Of a DNA stretch of 64,000 bases, positions 32,311 through 42,809 are shown one piece after another. The first letter of the stretch is position 1. Each line of letters begins with the position of its first letter. This DNA is from Nansenia antarctica (lineage: Eukaryota > Chordata > Actinopteri > Argentiniformes > Microstomatidae), in contig OZ022339.1 in NCBI GenBank assembly GCA_963989245.1, forward strand, positions 88,537,957 to 88,601,956. The letters are read 5' to 3'. The notes beneath the pieces were generated by a model that was not told the origin of the DNA, ran no database searches, and was given only the letters and a program-made list of their open reading frames with translations. The translations under genes and the position numbers were made by a program.

Positions 32311-32454
32311 ATATATATAACTGTGATATGCTAGTCTAAAGGGTTGCTGGCGCCCCCTGCCTCTATCCTCCTACACTGCCGATTTAGCTCAGAGTTAGTT
32401 AGATAACCAGCCCTTCCTAAAATTCTACAGTCCTTTAGCTACTCCCTGGTTACA
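32311..32454 (+). repeat. 3' LTR of the Pao element, second part
   Basis: Resumes ATATATATAACTGTGATATG and runs to GGTTACA at 32,454, completing the 1,205 bp. Confidence 0.93.
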
Positions 32455-32666
32455 ATTACAATATCTATAGAAAAAGTGTAGTTTATTTAGTGTAGAATCT
32501 TTTTTTTAGATATTTTGACCAATTACCCTTAAATACATACAGTACAATACATTATTCTTTCTTGCTGTACTACCTGTTCTAATTATAATGTAACATATAT
32601 CCGGTACTGGTTTATGATTGAAATAGAGTACACACACACACACATATGAAAAGAGGTTCTGGTGCC

Positions 32667-32828
32667 TTAAAGCCCCCCTACTCTGCTTGTTGAGGAGCTC
32701 CATATGCTGGTACCTGATGTCTCTCGTATGTCTATGCTCCCACGCCCCCCTAGAGACAGACGGACTACTGGTAGAGGCAGAATCTCCTCGATGGAAGACA
32801 GTTCTAGGTCGCTCTCCTCATGCGATAA
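32667..32828 (-). CDS. dzip1l: dzip1l-like last exon
   Basis: Acceptor TTTGTCCTAG. Reads LSHEESDLELSSIEEILPLP ... SRVGGL-TAA. The acidic SD-x-ELSS-x-EEI segment resembles the C-terminal end of DZIP1-family proteins. Phase 0 start. Confidence 0.6.
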   Translation of the reverse strand, partial: LSHEESDLELSSIEEILPLPVVRLSLGGRGSIDIRETSGTSIWSSSTSRVGGL

Positions 32829-33073
32829 CTAGGACAAATGGCAAGTGGCAAGTGCATGATTAATTCAGAATCAAGACACAGGAACTGCAACCTTTGATAC
32901 AGTAATACTAAGTTAAGTATTCTGGTGAGACAAATATTACAAAAAAAAGAATGTGTGAACCTGAAAGGGGTTTTACAGCTGTTCTGGGTTTGGGTTTGGA
33001 TAACACACTGGCTTACAGGTGGCATCACTCTGGTCTTGTCCACTGGTTGGGGCCCAGTGTGGACTATCCTTAC

Positions 33074-33160
33074 TGAGGGGGCAGATCTGCTACCAGGGCT
33101 GGTCACATAGGCGCTGTCCGTCCCCCACAGATTCCCCCTCAGAACCTGAAGAGAGGGGTG
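33074..33160 (-). CDS. dzip1l: dzip1l-like penultimate exon (two possible acceptors)
   Basis: Open in phase 0 with donor TCA|GTAAGG at 33,073. Acceptors at 33,161 (TTTCTCTCAG) or, 15 nt further in, at 33,146 (CTCTCTTCAG) are both in frame. It encodes VLRGNLWGTDSAYVTSPGSR. No family motif by itself; supported by phase and position. Confidence 0.45.
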
Positions 33161-33633
33161 CTGAGAGAAAGACACACACCAATATTTGTCACCTTAATCA
33201 CTCTCCTTACAGTGTATGGCATACAGTATAATATAATATAAAGGTACTATTTCACTGCAAGGGACAGAATTGTAAAATCTTTGATGGACAAAAGATGCTT
33301 TTGACTGAGAGTGACATCATTTATGAATCTGACTGTACTCTCTCTCTCAGCTTAATATCTTAGCAGCAATACTGATACTGTATCATTAGGGTATGATTAG
33401 GGTATGATTAGGGTTTACGGGAGCATTATGTCAACATAAGTTACCAGTTCTTAACTGTTTTTTTCTTCTATGTTCAGTTGCCTGAAACCTGTGTAGTAAC
33501 ACGGTAGTCACTTTGGTAACAGCATTTTATGACCATGTAATCTCATAATTGCTTTGTGAATAGATAAGGAGTTGGGCATTTTGCATAACTTCTTCTGCAT
33601 CTGGATAATTGTCTATAAACATTCAGTATTTAC

Positions 33634-33832
33634 CTTCCGTAGCCCCATTTTCTCTAGCCTCTCCTCCAGGGTTTCCTCCAGAATGGGTCTGAGCTCCTTC
33701 ACCAGGCTTGGGTACCTACGGGAAGACTCCTTCACCAGGCTTGGGTACCTACGGGAAGACTCCTTCACCAGGCTGGGTTCCTACGGAAAGACTCCAACTG
33801 CTTCTGCCTGGTTTCACCTGAGTCCTCAAGGC
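33634..33832 (-). CDS. dzip1l: dzip1l-like exon with triplicated 36-bp unit and 1-bp frameshift
   Basis: Acceptor CTCTTCTAG, donor AAG|GTAAAT. It starts LEDSGETRQKQLESFRRN and ends SLVKELRPILEETLEERLEK then MGLRK, a DZIP1-family block. A unit encoding SRRYPSLVKE is present three times. In the first copy CCCAGCC replaces CCCAAGCC, a one-base loss that produces TGG-TGA. Restoring that base makes the exon phase agree with the next exon. Confidence 0.7.
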
Positions 33833-34443
33833 CTAGAAGAGAGGGTGGCAGATGGATTATACTAAAGAGGCTAACATTGACTTACCATCTAATGCTTAAA
33901 TACTAGCACAATATACATAGTAAAATCTAAACTAGTTAAGATTTATACAGTGCGGGACATGAGTATTAAAAAAAAAAGGTTAACTTATTTCCATTGCAGC
34001 TATTCACATGAACACTCTATGAAATAACTCTATAAAACCAGATAGCTAAAGAAATTGTAACACCATAAAAATCCATAAAGATCCATAAAAAAAGGAAAAC
34101 AAAAACAAAAGTGCATTAAAAGGGAATGACACAAGATAAGGAGTATTGAACATGCTAACTGAAATGTATTTAATACTTGGTGGTGTGTCCAAAGACAGTT
34201 TAAGACTCTTCCTGTATGAAACCCCCTGAATCTCTCACAGTGATCAGGTGGGACTTTGACCCATTCATTTATTCCGGGGGACCCAATGGTGAATCTTGAT
34301 CTTCAGTTCCTTCCACAGAATTTGTGGACATATAATTGGATTGAAGTCTGGCGATTGACTAGGCCAGTCCAACACCTTTATTTTCTTCCTCTTGAACCAA
34401 TTGAGAGTCTCCTTTGTGGTATGTTCTGGACAATCGGTTCAAG

Positions 34444-37400
34444 ATGGCGGCGCGCTTAGACGCGAGGCTCGGAGTGGCTTCCACGCTGGTGTTTTTTAGT
34501 GTTTTTAAGAATATTTGTATGTACATTTTTATTTTAATACTTATAGGGAACGGTTGTGTAAATAGTACCTACAGCAGACTAGACTTACTAGAAGTTGGTG
34601 CGAAAAACGAGGGGACTGTAACGGCGGAATTCTTAGAACAACAAAGAATCCCTTTCGACATCGCGAGATCGCCGGGTGAACAGTACTACGCCAGTGTTTC
34701 CTCTACATGCATTTCATCGTGGCGGTCCGCCACCATGGAATTTCCTCCGCCACCATGCAGATTTCTCAACCCAAAAAAAAAAAAAAAGATTTAGGCCGCT
34801 TTTCAGACCTTCACAGCGCGAAGCGACGCGCTTGCAAAACTGTTTTGTGATTCCTCATTTAAATTACGTTGTACCTGTTACAATGAGAATAAAGATCATT
34901 CATCTTCATCAAGATGAGAGATGGAGCGATCCGCTCACACAGCTGTCCCGCATCCGCTAATCAGCGCAGCACCGAACCGCCGGGCTCGTTGAGCGTATGC
35001 GAGGCAGCTGTGCCCGGGACCGGCCACTTCACATAAAGGAAGGAAGGAAGGAAGGAAAGAAAGAAAGAAAGCCGTGCACAAACGAGAGCTAAGTCAGACC
35101 GGGACGCTGCCATTATGTGTGAGAGCCGGACTGCCGGCGTGAACATTTGAACCGTGTCATTTTATTTAATGGACCATTTCGTTGTCTGGTACCTGTACTG
35201 TAGCAATGACAAATAAAGTCCATTCCATTCCATTCCAGAGAGGGACGGACGGACGGACTACCCTTGTTTTTAATTTACAGGAAAACATTTTATTTTCGAG
35301 TTTTGGCTGAAATGACGTCGTTGTTTTGAGCGCGCGTGCGCGTTTCATGCGCGTGCACGCGGGAAAAATCGCGCGCACTACCCGCCACCATGGTAAAAAT
35401 TCCTGGAGGAAACACTGTACGCTATCCCAACACTAAGGCGTAAGCGACGGAGGCGAGATCGTAAACAACGCCGAGGCCGCCGGGGAGGCCTGCTAGCAAG
35501 GCTGAGGAGAAGCCCAAACAAACCAGCTTTACCAAGCATTTTCCTCTCTAACGTCAGATCCCTGACGAACAAGATGGATGAACTGAGACTACAGGTGGCC
35601 AAAAACAGCATTGTGGGGGATAGCTGTGTGATTATTCTGACCGAAACCTGGCTAAATGACAACATTGTGGACGCTACTGTTAGCTTGGAGGGACGTACGT
35701 TGCACCGCGCTGACCGAACGGAGAGTAGTGAGAAGACCCGCGGAGGCGGCCTCATTATATCCACGAAGGACAGCTGGTGCTTAAACACGAAAACTGTAAG
35801 TAGCCACTGCTCTCCAGACCTGGAATACTTGACTGTTAAATGCCGACCCACATACCTCCCTAGGGAGTTTAACGCGGTGCTAATTACATGTGTGTATATC
35901 GCGCCTAGCGCAGACAGCAAAGTAGCATTGGCGCGACTATATGAAGTGATTAGTAGCCAACAAAGCACTGATCCACAGGCTATTCACATCATAGCGGGGG
36001 ACTTTAATCATGTCGACCTGAAGGCAGTACTACCCAAGTTCTATCAGCATGTAAAATGTGCAACGAGAGGAGAAAAAACACTGGATAAGGTATACACCAA
36101 CATCAAACGTGCTTACAAGGCTAGTCCGCTAGCTCATCTAGGCATGTCTGACCATGTGTCAATCCTCCTGATTCCTGCATACACCACAATGGGGAAAAGT
36201 GCTCCCATCACCACTAAGACTGTCAGAACCTGGCCAGAAGGGTCCGCTCCACTGCAGATCTGCCTAAATGACACCCTATGGCAGGAATATGAGCATGAGG
36301 ACCTGGAACAGTACACGTCGTCGGTTCTGAACCACATAGTGAACTGCACCAACTCAGTCACCGTGGACAAACGGGTCCGGGTCTATCCCAACACGAAGCC
36401 ATGGATGACTGGGAAGGTCCAAAAACTGATCAACGAGAGGGACAACGCCTTCTTCGCAGGGAAGCGCACACCGCTGTACAGCTCCACCTGGGCCAACCTA
36501 AAGCGCGGCATCAAAGCGGCCAAGGCAGAGCACAGAGAGAAGATTGAGGAATGCCTCCTGAGCAACGACTCCAGGCGGATGTGGCAGGGGGTTCAGCAGA
36601 TGACAAACTTCAGAGCCAACAGGCTCACAGCCGCAGAGGACGACCCCCTGCTGGCGGGAAAGCTGAACACCTTCTACGCCCGGTTCGACGAGGGGCGAAC
36701 GGAGGTAACCGCAACACAAACACCACTCTCTCCAGCTCTCAGCAGCCTCACCCTCACAGAGCATGAGGTGAGACGCGTACTGAAGGCGGTGGACCCCAGG
36801 AAAGCCTCGGGGCCGGATGGCGTCCTGGGACGGGTGCTGAGAGACTGCGCCGACCAGCTGGCCGGGGTTTTCACCAACATCTTTAACCAGTCCCTGTCCC
36901 AGGCCACCGTCCCACCCTGCCTGAAAACCTCAACTATCATCCCAGTCCCGAAGAAAAGCACGGTGAGCTGCCTAAACGACTACCGCCCGGTGGCACTCAC
37001 ACCAATCATCATGAAGTGCTTCGAGAAACTAGTCCGGGCCCACATACTCACACGCCTCCCGCCCAACCTGGATCCATACCAGTTCGCCTACAGAGCCCAC
37101 AGGTCCACAGAGGACGCCATAGCGACGACTCTCCACGCCACTCTATCCCACCTGGAGAGGGGAAACAGCTACGCGAGACTGCTCTTCGTGGACTTCAGCT
37201 CCGCCTTCAACACCATCCTTCCAGACAGGCTAGTGACCAAACTACTAGACCTGGGTCTATCACACTCTATATGTGCGTGGATCAAGGACTTCCTGACCGA
37301 CCGCCCCCAGAGGGTGCGGGTGGGCCCCCACACCTCCACAGCCCTCAGCCTCAGCACTGGGTCCCCCCAGGGCTGCGTGCTAAGCCCCATCCTCTACACC

Positions 37401-39348
37401 CTCTACACCCACGACTTCACCCCCGTCCACCCCAGCAACTACATCGTAAAGTTTGCTGACGACACCACCGTGGTGGGATGTATCTCAGGGGGGGACGAGG
37501 CGGCGTACAGGGATGAGGTAGAGCAACTGAGCAAGCTGTGCAAGGTTAACAACCTGCTGCTAAACAAGTCAAAGACCCAGGAATTCATCGTAGACTTCAG
37601 GAGGAAAAAGTCCGAGATCCAGCCCCTGCTCATCGACGGAGAGAGCGTGGAGAGAGTCTCAACCAGGGTTTCCGTTAACCGGTAATTCCCGGACTTTGTC
37701 CGGTAAAAGTTGTTGAAGTCCGACAAATTGAAAACTCGTCGGACAAAATGTCCGGTGAAAATAATTCCCTCTAAGCACAATTTGAATACAATTCGCTAAA
37801 GTTCACATTTTGTATTCAAATTGGCCACCATTCTCAGCTGAGCACCAAACACACACACACAACACTGCCCGAGAGAGAAGGACCCGCCCCCTCCAGCCAG
37901 CCTATAGGCTAACCAAAGGGGGCGGGTCCTTCTCTCTCGGGCAGTGCCGCGCGTGCACGAGTGTGTGTGTGTCCGGTGCCCAGCTGAAAATGGTGGCCCG
38001 AAGCGGAAAGCCTTAACTTTATCGCACAATAACAAGGATAACAAACGAAACGGACAACATTTACACTAAGATGGAGACAAACTTCAGCGATATGATCTAA
38101 CAGCCGGTCTTCAGGACGACATACAGACCCGTATGAGCTTACAGGGCTATCCCCTAAGTATGATTTGACAGGCAGCTAAACGAAATGCCTTCCCAACCAG
38201 CGAGACCTGGGGGGTGTTCCATCAACGTCGCCAAAGGAAAACCTAGGCCTACTTCGCCAAGTCCCGCGAGACTCTTAAAAAGATCCAGGCATATCTTGAT
38301 AGATCTCGCGAGACTTGTCAAAACAAGCCCAGACTTTCCTCCAGCGACGTCGATGGAACACCCCCCTGGTTATAGAAATGACGTTGTTTTATTGATTTTT
38401 AAAAAAGGGTAAAACTGGAAAGAGAAAATAGAAAACTCACATTAATGCCAAACAATTTAACAAACTTCAGTTAACGTAATGTGGAGTCCGTTCATTGATC
38501 GATGCTGTCTGTTCAGTTCCCAGTGAGGCGCCCGTTCAGCGCTGGACCCGTTCAGCGCTGGATTTGACGCATGGCATAGCGCGCATGCGTCAAATCATGT
38601 TATATTATTATATATTATATAGCTCGCATCTAATCGTATCGGATGAGAAATAGACATTAAATGGCATATATAGGCCGCTACACAACAGTCATCACCGCGA
38701 CAAACAGCTATATTAGATTTTGGAGAAAAAAAAAATATGATTTTGGAAAAAAAAATATTTTTATTATATTTTAATATGATGACCGGAATATATCACGTTT
38801 GTCCGGTAAATCGAATTCTTCCCGGACACGATGTCCGACGGCAAATTTTTCTAACGGAAACCCTGGTCTCAACCCTCCGATTCCTGGGACATCACATGCG
38901 CGATGACCTGGCCTGGAAGGACAACCCAAAAGGCACCATCAAGAGGGCACAACAGCGGCTATACACCCTGAGATGCCTCAGGAAAGAACACAACAAGCAG
39001 GAGATACTGGTGGCCTTCTACCACGGCGCAGTGGAGAGCATCCTCACCTACGGCATCTGCAACTGGTTCCACAGCTGCACAACAGCGGAGAGAAACGCGC
39101 TACAGAGAGTCGTGAGAACAGCACAGAAGATCACCGGCGCCCCCCTCCCCTCTCTGGAAGAGCTGTACAACACACGCTGTCTCAGGAAGGCCTCCAAGAT
39201 CTCCAGGGACCCGACCCACCCTGGGCACGTACACTTTATCAGGCTGCCCTCGAATAGGAGGTACAGGACCCCGGCCGCTAAGACAAACAGACTGAAGAAC
39301 TGCTTCTACCACTGGGCCGTCAAGTCCCTGAACACAGCAAAGGCCTAA
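34444..39348 (+). CDS. LINE ORF2 (endonuclease-reverse transcriptase), open once two insertions are discounted
   Basis: Segments 34444-34691, 35423-37663 and 38874-39348 join in one frame (988 codons with stop) when each insertion plus one target copy is ignored. The N-terminal part is basic (RRKRRRRDRKQRRGRRGG-type). The APE-type endonuclease carries SNVRSLTNKMDELR, ILTETWLND, IIAGDFNHVD and LGMSDHVSI. The reverse transcriptase carries SGPDGVLGRVLRDCA, IIPVPKKSTVSCLNDYRPVA, LLFVDFSSAFNTI, GSPQGCVLSPILYTLY and FADDTTVVG. The C-terminus ends KSLNTAKA. A separate ORF1 is not evident. The family belongs to the CR1/L2/Rex group; the exact clade needs a tree. Confidence 0.85.
34692..35417. mobile_element. 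726-bp hAT-like non-autonomous element with 5-bp duplication
   Basis: The ends are CAGTGTTTCC and GGAAACACTG, with inverted similarity through GCCACCATGG. The target duplication TACGC (34687-34691 and 35418-35422) and restoration of the LINE frame (YYA-IPTLRR) fix the borders. A 5-bp duplication fits the hAT5 type. The interior includes GGAA/GAAA repeats and a LINE 3' tail. Confidence 0.85.
35170..35237 (+). mobile_element. Tiny LINE 3' tail inside the hAT-like element
   Basis: GTACCTGTACTGTAGCAATG ... AATAAAG and three ATTCC units equal the last about 65 bp of the surrounding LINE family: an extremely 5'-truncated retrocopy. Confidence 0.8.
37823..37998. repeat. Hairpin within the hAT element
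   Basis: The arms include GCCCGAGAGAGAAGGACCCG and its exact complement about 70 bp away, extended outward by GGCCACCAT ... ATGGTGGCC and by (AC)n/(GT)n. Confidence 0.85.
38209..38366. repeat. Palindromic MITE (GGGGGGTGTTCCATC ends) within the hAT element
   Basis: The left end GGGGGGTGTTCCATC is matched by GATGGAACACCCCCC at the right. Internal CGCGAGACT ... AGTCTCGCG-like segments also pair, so most of the 158 bp folds back. Confidence 0.85.
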
Positions 39349-39719
39349 GTTCTGGGCCCAGGACAGTCCGGACGGATTGTATGGCAGCTAGTGCTGAGGC
39401 ACAAACATGTACATTTCAAGCCTGCAAACTGTGACACTTTAAAATAACGTGAAAAAATACTTTTGTGCAATATGACACCCTAGTTGACTATCTGTGCAGT
39501 ATAGTACAGTGGATTGTGTACATAGCCTTTATTTATGTAAACCAGCTCCTTACCTTACCTTGTGATTTTGTGCTTTTTCTAAAATGTTATTTTTTTTTTC
39601 CCTTTCCTAACACCAGGGGAGCCACCCCTCCTAAATTTCGTTGTTTGGTACCTGTACTGTAACAATGACAAATAAAGTCCATTCCATTCCATTCCATTCC
39701 AATTGTCCTGCTGGAAAGA

Positions 39720-40407
39720 TCCACTCGTGTCTCATCCTCATCATCCTGGTGGATGGCAACAGATTCTTCACAAGAATTTCCTGATACATGGCTCCGTTCA
39801 TCCTCCTTTAGATCATTTAGATTCCACCAGTACCATATGAAGAGAAACAGCCCCATACCATGATGCTTCCACCTCTGAACTTCACTGTCGGTATGGTATT
39901 TTTAGGATCATATGCAGAACCATTTCTTCACCAAACATTGTTGCAGAAAAGGTTGATTTTTGTCTTGTCTGACCAGACTACATTCTCCCAGGGGTTCTTC
40001 CGGGGTGATTGCGAATGGAAACCGTGCCGGTGGAGTGCATTCCCTATTGTTTTCTTTATGACAACTCTACCCGCTGCTTCCAGGTCTTTCTTGAGCTCTT
40101 CTTTAGTGGTCCTTGGCTCTTAAACTACTCTTCTGACTAACTTTCTGAATGCCCGGTCAGACATCTTGTGAGGATCTCCTGTGCGTGGCTGGTTGATAGT
40201 CAAGTGATGTTCCTTCCACTTGCGGATAATGGCCCCAATGGTGCTCATAGGAACATTTAGGAGTTGAGAAATCTGTCGGTAACCAGTGCCATTAATATGC
40301 TGGTCAACAATTTTGTTGCGAAGGTATTGGGAGAGCTCTTTGCCTCTCCCCATCAAGAGATGTTTCTTGCAGGAAAGCTTGATGACAAATGATTTGTTTA
40401 CTTGCAT
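39720..40407 (-). pseudogene. Tc1 transposase relic
   Basis: Starts near MGRGKELSQYLRNKIVDQH, continues with the paired-like HTH (YRQISQLLNVPMSTIGAIIR, then KW) and LTINQPRTGDPHKMSDRAFR. It is interrupted by stops (RRVV-TAA at about 40,120). Further left, WENVVWSDKTKINLF and GGSIMVWGCFSSYGTGGI mark the catalytic region in decayed form. The C-terminus lies beyond the LINE insertion. Confidence 0.85.
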
Positions 40408-40832
40408 TCAGAGGTGGGGAACCATTTTTCAAAGAGTGGAAGTACTTACCCACCAACATGCACTAACCCAGCTGATTCTAATTAGCACAGGTGGGAGAAC
40501 TCATTAGTGGTATAAGCTGATTTAATGCTTTTTCTTACTTATTTCTTTTTTATTGCACATAACTTTCTTTATGGATGGGAATGTTACAATTTCTTCAGCT
40601 GTGTAGTTTTATTGAGTTAATACCAATGTCTGGTCTACATTTCATGTGATTTCAATAGCTGCAATGGACATATGTTGACTTTTTAAATTTGTATGTGTTG
40701 AATACTTATTTCCTCCACTGTAGATAAACAGGACATTACGGAACCAGGATCACAACAGGAGAGAAACTGATTCAATTGTTTTCTTAGCCTGCGTCATGAC
40801 TATTCCAAACTGATAATCATTTCAATTGTTTC

Positions 40833-40878
40833 AATTGTTTGAAACAGCCACTTCTCTGGTCTGGAGCTCCTGGAGTTT
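40833..40878 (-). pseudogene. dzip1l: dzip1l-like exon remnant
   Basis: After acceptor CCCACTAACAG the minus strand reads KLQELQTREVAVSNN then TGA. The block after the 'KNS' exon in DZIP1 proteins has a similar KLxELQ...SN pattern. No donor follows, so the exon end is lost. Confidence 0.4.
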
Positions 40879-41205
40879 CTGTTAGTGGGTTTTGAAGCCT
40901 ATTTTTATCTTGCACAGAAAACATTGGGCTAAAAAAAACATGTGAAACTACTACTTAAAGCTCAGCTCACCAAAACAGGTCAAACTAAATTATAGAAGAA
41001 TACATGTATAGGTAAACCTACAAAGTAAAGCAAGGTAGGAACACAACTGCATTTTGAAGGCCTTAGACTCAGACTAATCTACTGTTGTGTATGTTAAGCA
41101 GGTTGTTCATCTCTTACACTCTGGCGCCATCTACTGGCTGAATAACGCAATCACTCCACCACACCAACAGGCCAGTAATTCAACATGCATAGGGATAGGA
41201 CTCAC

Positions 41206-41364
41206 AGCCTCGATGGAGTTTTTGCTGGACATATCCTTGAACTCCTGTAAGAAAAGCTCCTTCAGGTCTCTCATCTCCTCCTGGAACTTAAATCTCTCCT
41301 CCTTCTTCCAGTTCTCCAACTGCATTTGCTCTGCGGCTTCTTTCCTTTGTTGCAGTTCCAGCTC
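41206..41364 (-). CDS. dzip1l: dzip1l-like coiled-coil exon (159 bp)
   Basis: Reads ELELQQRKEAAEQMQLENWK ... ERFKFQEEMRDLKELFLQEF ... DMSSKNSIEA; donor GCT|GTGAGT. WK-x-EER...LK-x-x-F-x-x-EF-K...SKNS is a DZIP1-family segment. Phase 0 at both ends. Confidence 0.8.
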
Positions 41365-41771
41365 CTTGTGGTTTAAGCCGATTGAAAAACAACAACTACA
41401 TAAACAGTAGTTCAGAAGGCTATATTATATTATAAAAATTACAATATTGTATTGTGGTCTTGTAATGTGACTGGGATGGATCCTACAATACACTGGATAA
41501 AAATCATCTGCGAAATGGCATGTAGAGATGTCTGGAGTCATGACTGCTCACCTGTTGCTTCCTTTTTTAAGTATTTTTTTCTGAGTGGGGCAGTCCCACT
41601 CATATTTTTTAATTTTTTTATTGACAGATACAGTAGAGATTTAGACAGGAAGGATGGGTGAGAGAGAGAGGAGGGATGACATGCAGGATATGTCCCCAGC
41701 CGGAATCAAACCGGGGACCCTGCGGTTACATGGTCAATGCTTAACCCACTACACCACCTAAGCACCCCTAC

Positions 41772-41893
41772 CTGTTGCTTCCTAAGGGCCTCAGCTTCCC
41801 TCTCTGTCTCTAGTTTGGTCTGCGCCAGTTTCAGCCTCTCCCTCAGCTCCTCAACCCCATCTACCTGCTCCAACTGCCTCTTCTTCTGCCTCT
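41772..41893 (-). CDS. dzip1l: dzip1l-like coiled-coil exon (122 bp)
   Basis: Acceptor TTTTCCTCAG, donor CAG|GTAGGG. Reads RQKKRQLEQVDGVEELRERL ... ETEREAEALRKQQ. Its phase completes the codon split by the zinc-finger exon. Confidence 0.8.
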
Positions 41894-42098
41894 CTGAGGA
41901 AAAGAAAACACAAAGAAAACACAACACTGTAATCAAATAATCACAGTGCTGTAATCAACACTGTAATCAAATAAGGCCTGGTTCAGGAGTGCTGGTTCAC
42001 ACTCGTAATCCGAAAGACATGTTTGTAAGCGATGTGTGGTTGCTTTAATAAGACATGTCTTTTAAATAATTTTAAAAGATCATACATTATGAACTAAC

Positions 42099-42183
42099 CT
42101 GCATCTGTAATCTCTGGATGCCTGCGCTGAAGGTGTGCTTGTAAGTAGGAATAATCGATGAATGATTTTTCACAGAATTGGCA
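42099..42183 (-). CDS. dzip1l: dzip1l-like C2H2 zinc-finger exon (85 bp)
   Basis: Acceptor AAATTTCAG, donor CAG|GTTAGT. Reads CQFCEKSFIDYSYLQAHLQR then RHPEITDA: a single C-x2-C...H-x4-H finger at the expected place after the YHK end of the first coding exon. Confidence 0.88.
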
Positions 42184-42809
42184 CTGAAATTTTTTTTTAT
42201 AGAACCAATCAATACCTAATTCACATAGGGCGTTTATCGACTAGATTTTGTGTGTAAAGCACACTTCTGGCAAAGGAGAATTCAGTTTCTCCTTCAAGTT
42301 TTCTTCAATTTTCTTGCTAGCATCTAGCAACAACTCTCTGCAAAGTAGTCCTACCTGTTCAGAAAAGAGTCAAGATGACGCACATAACAACAAGCAATCA
42401 TCTAAAATTCTCCAGACCTTCAAAGAAGGTGTGAGAACGTTATTTGGAGGTATGGCTACACAAAACTTGATGTACAATACAGATTTTCAAAATGGAGTTG
42501 TCTTTCGTGCTGGTCGAGTGGTTTCTGTCATTCTATCAGTCTGTGCAGCAATGGTGTAAATCATCAGACGCCTACTTCATAAGAACAATGCCACTCTTTT
42601 TGAAACAGTAATTCAATTCTGGGCCAAGACAGACGAATAGGTTTACCAACATTGTGGTGTCATCGAAAAATACATTATAAATATCAACTCTTTATACCAG
42701 ATCTGACTGCTAGAAAATCTAATTTGATAGAATAGTCAAGAGAACACAACATTTAGATGACACAATGTTGGGTTGGGAGGAGAGCACTGTGAAGCCCAAA
42801 GATGTTCAC

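Larger units (their letters stand above)
22605..32454 (+). mobile_element. Full-length BEL/Pao LTR retrotransposon
   Basis: 5' LTR 22605-23809 (1,205 bp, TG...CA); PBS 23812-23828; Gag-Pol 23848-30012; 3' LTR 30040-31100 continued at 32311-32454 (1,061 + 144 = 1,205 bp). It is flanked by the 5-bp duplication ATTAC (22600-22604 and 32455-32459), the size expected for BEL/Pao. By eye the two LTRs differ at about one base (near 23,346), so insertion was recent. Each LTR has a TATATATAGC box and AATAAA. The 3' LTR was later interrupted by an antisense solo LTR. The coding frame is uninterrupted, so the copy may still be mobilisable; loss of an intact 3' LTR could hinder this. Confidence 0.95.
37664..38865. 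mobile_element. 1,202-bp hAT element with 8-bp duplication, inserted in the LINE RT ORF
   Basis: The ends are CAGGGTTTCCGTTA and TAACGGAAACCCTG. The 8-bp duplication GTCTCAAC (37656-37663, 38866-38873) is the hAT hallmark. The homologous LINE at 4200-4230 shows the empty site with a single copy. There is no transposase ORF. The subterminal parts share TCCGGTAAAA/CGGACA-type motifs. Confidence 0.93.
34435..39700 (+). mobile_element. Near full-length CR1/Rex-like LINE nested in the Tc1 element
   Basis: Starts CGGTTCAAGATGGCGGCGCG and ends in a 3' UTR with GACAAATAAAGTCC and (ATTCC)4-5. The flanking Tc1 sequence is GGACAAT on the left and AATTGTCC on the right, so any target duplication is only about 3 bp (AAT). 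Two DNA transposons interrupt it (34692-35417 and 37664-38865), each with target duplications. Its coding segments are described separately. Confidence 0.9.
33948..40720 (-). mobile_element. Tc1/mariner element (transposase on minus strand), split by a LINE
   Basis: The ends are TACAGTGCGGGACATGAGTATT at the left (from 33,946) and the inverse of CAGTGGAGGAAATAAGTATT at the right, flanked by TA. Both inner ends share TTTCCATTGCAGCTATT-like sequence. The right part carries a transposase relic. The element is interrupted between 34,434 and 39,701: CTGGACAAT continues as TGTCCTGCTGG. Confidence 0.85.

Noticed and set aside
35378..35968. 196-codon minus-strand frame
   Set aside because: It is the complement of the LINE endonuclease region; the plus frame carries the conserved motifs.
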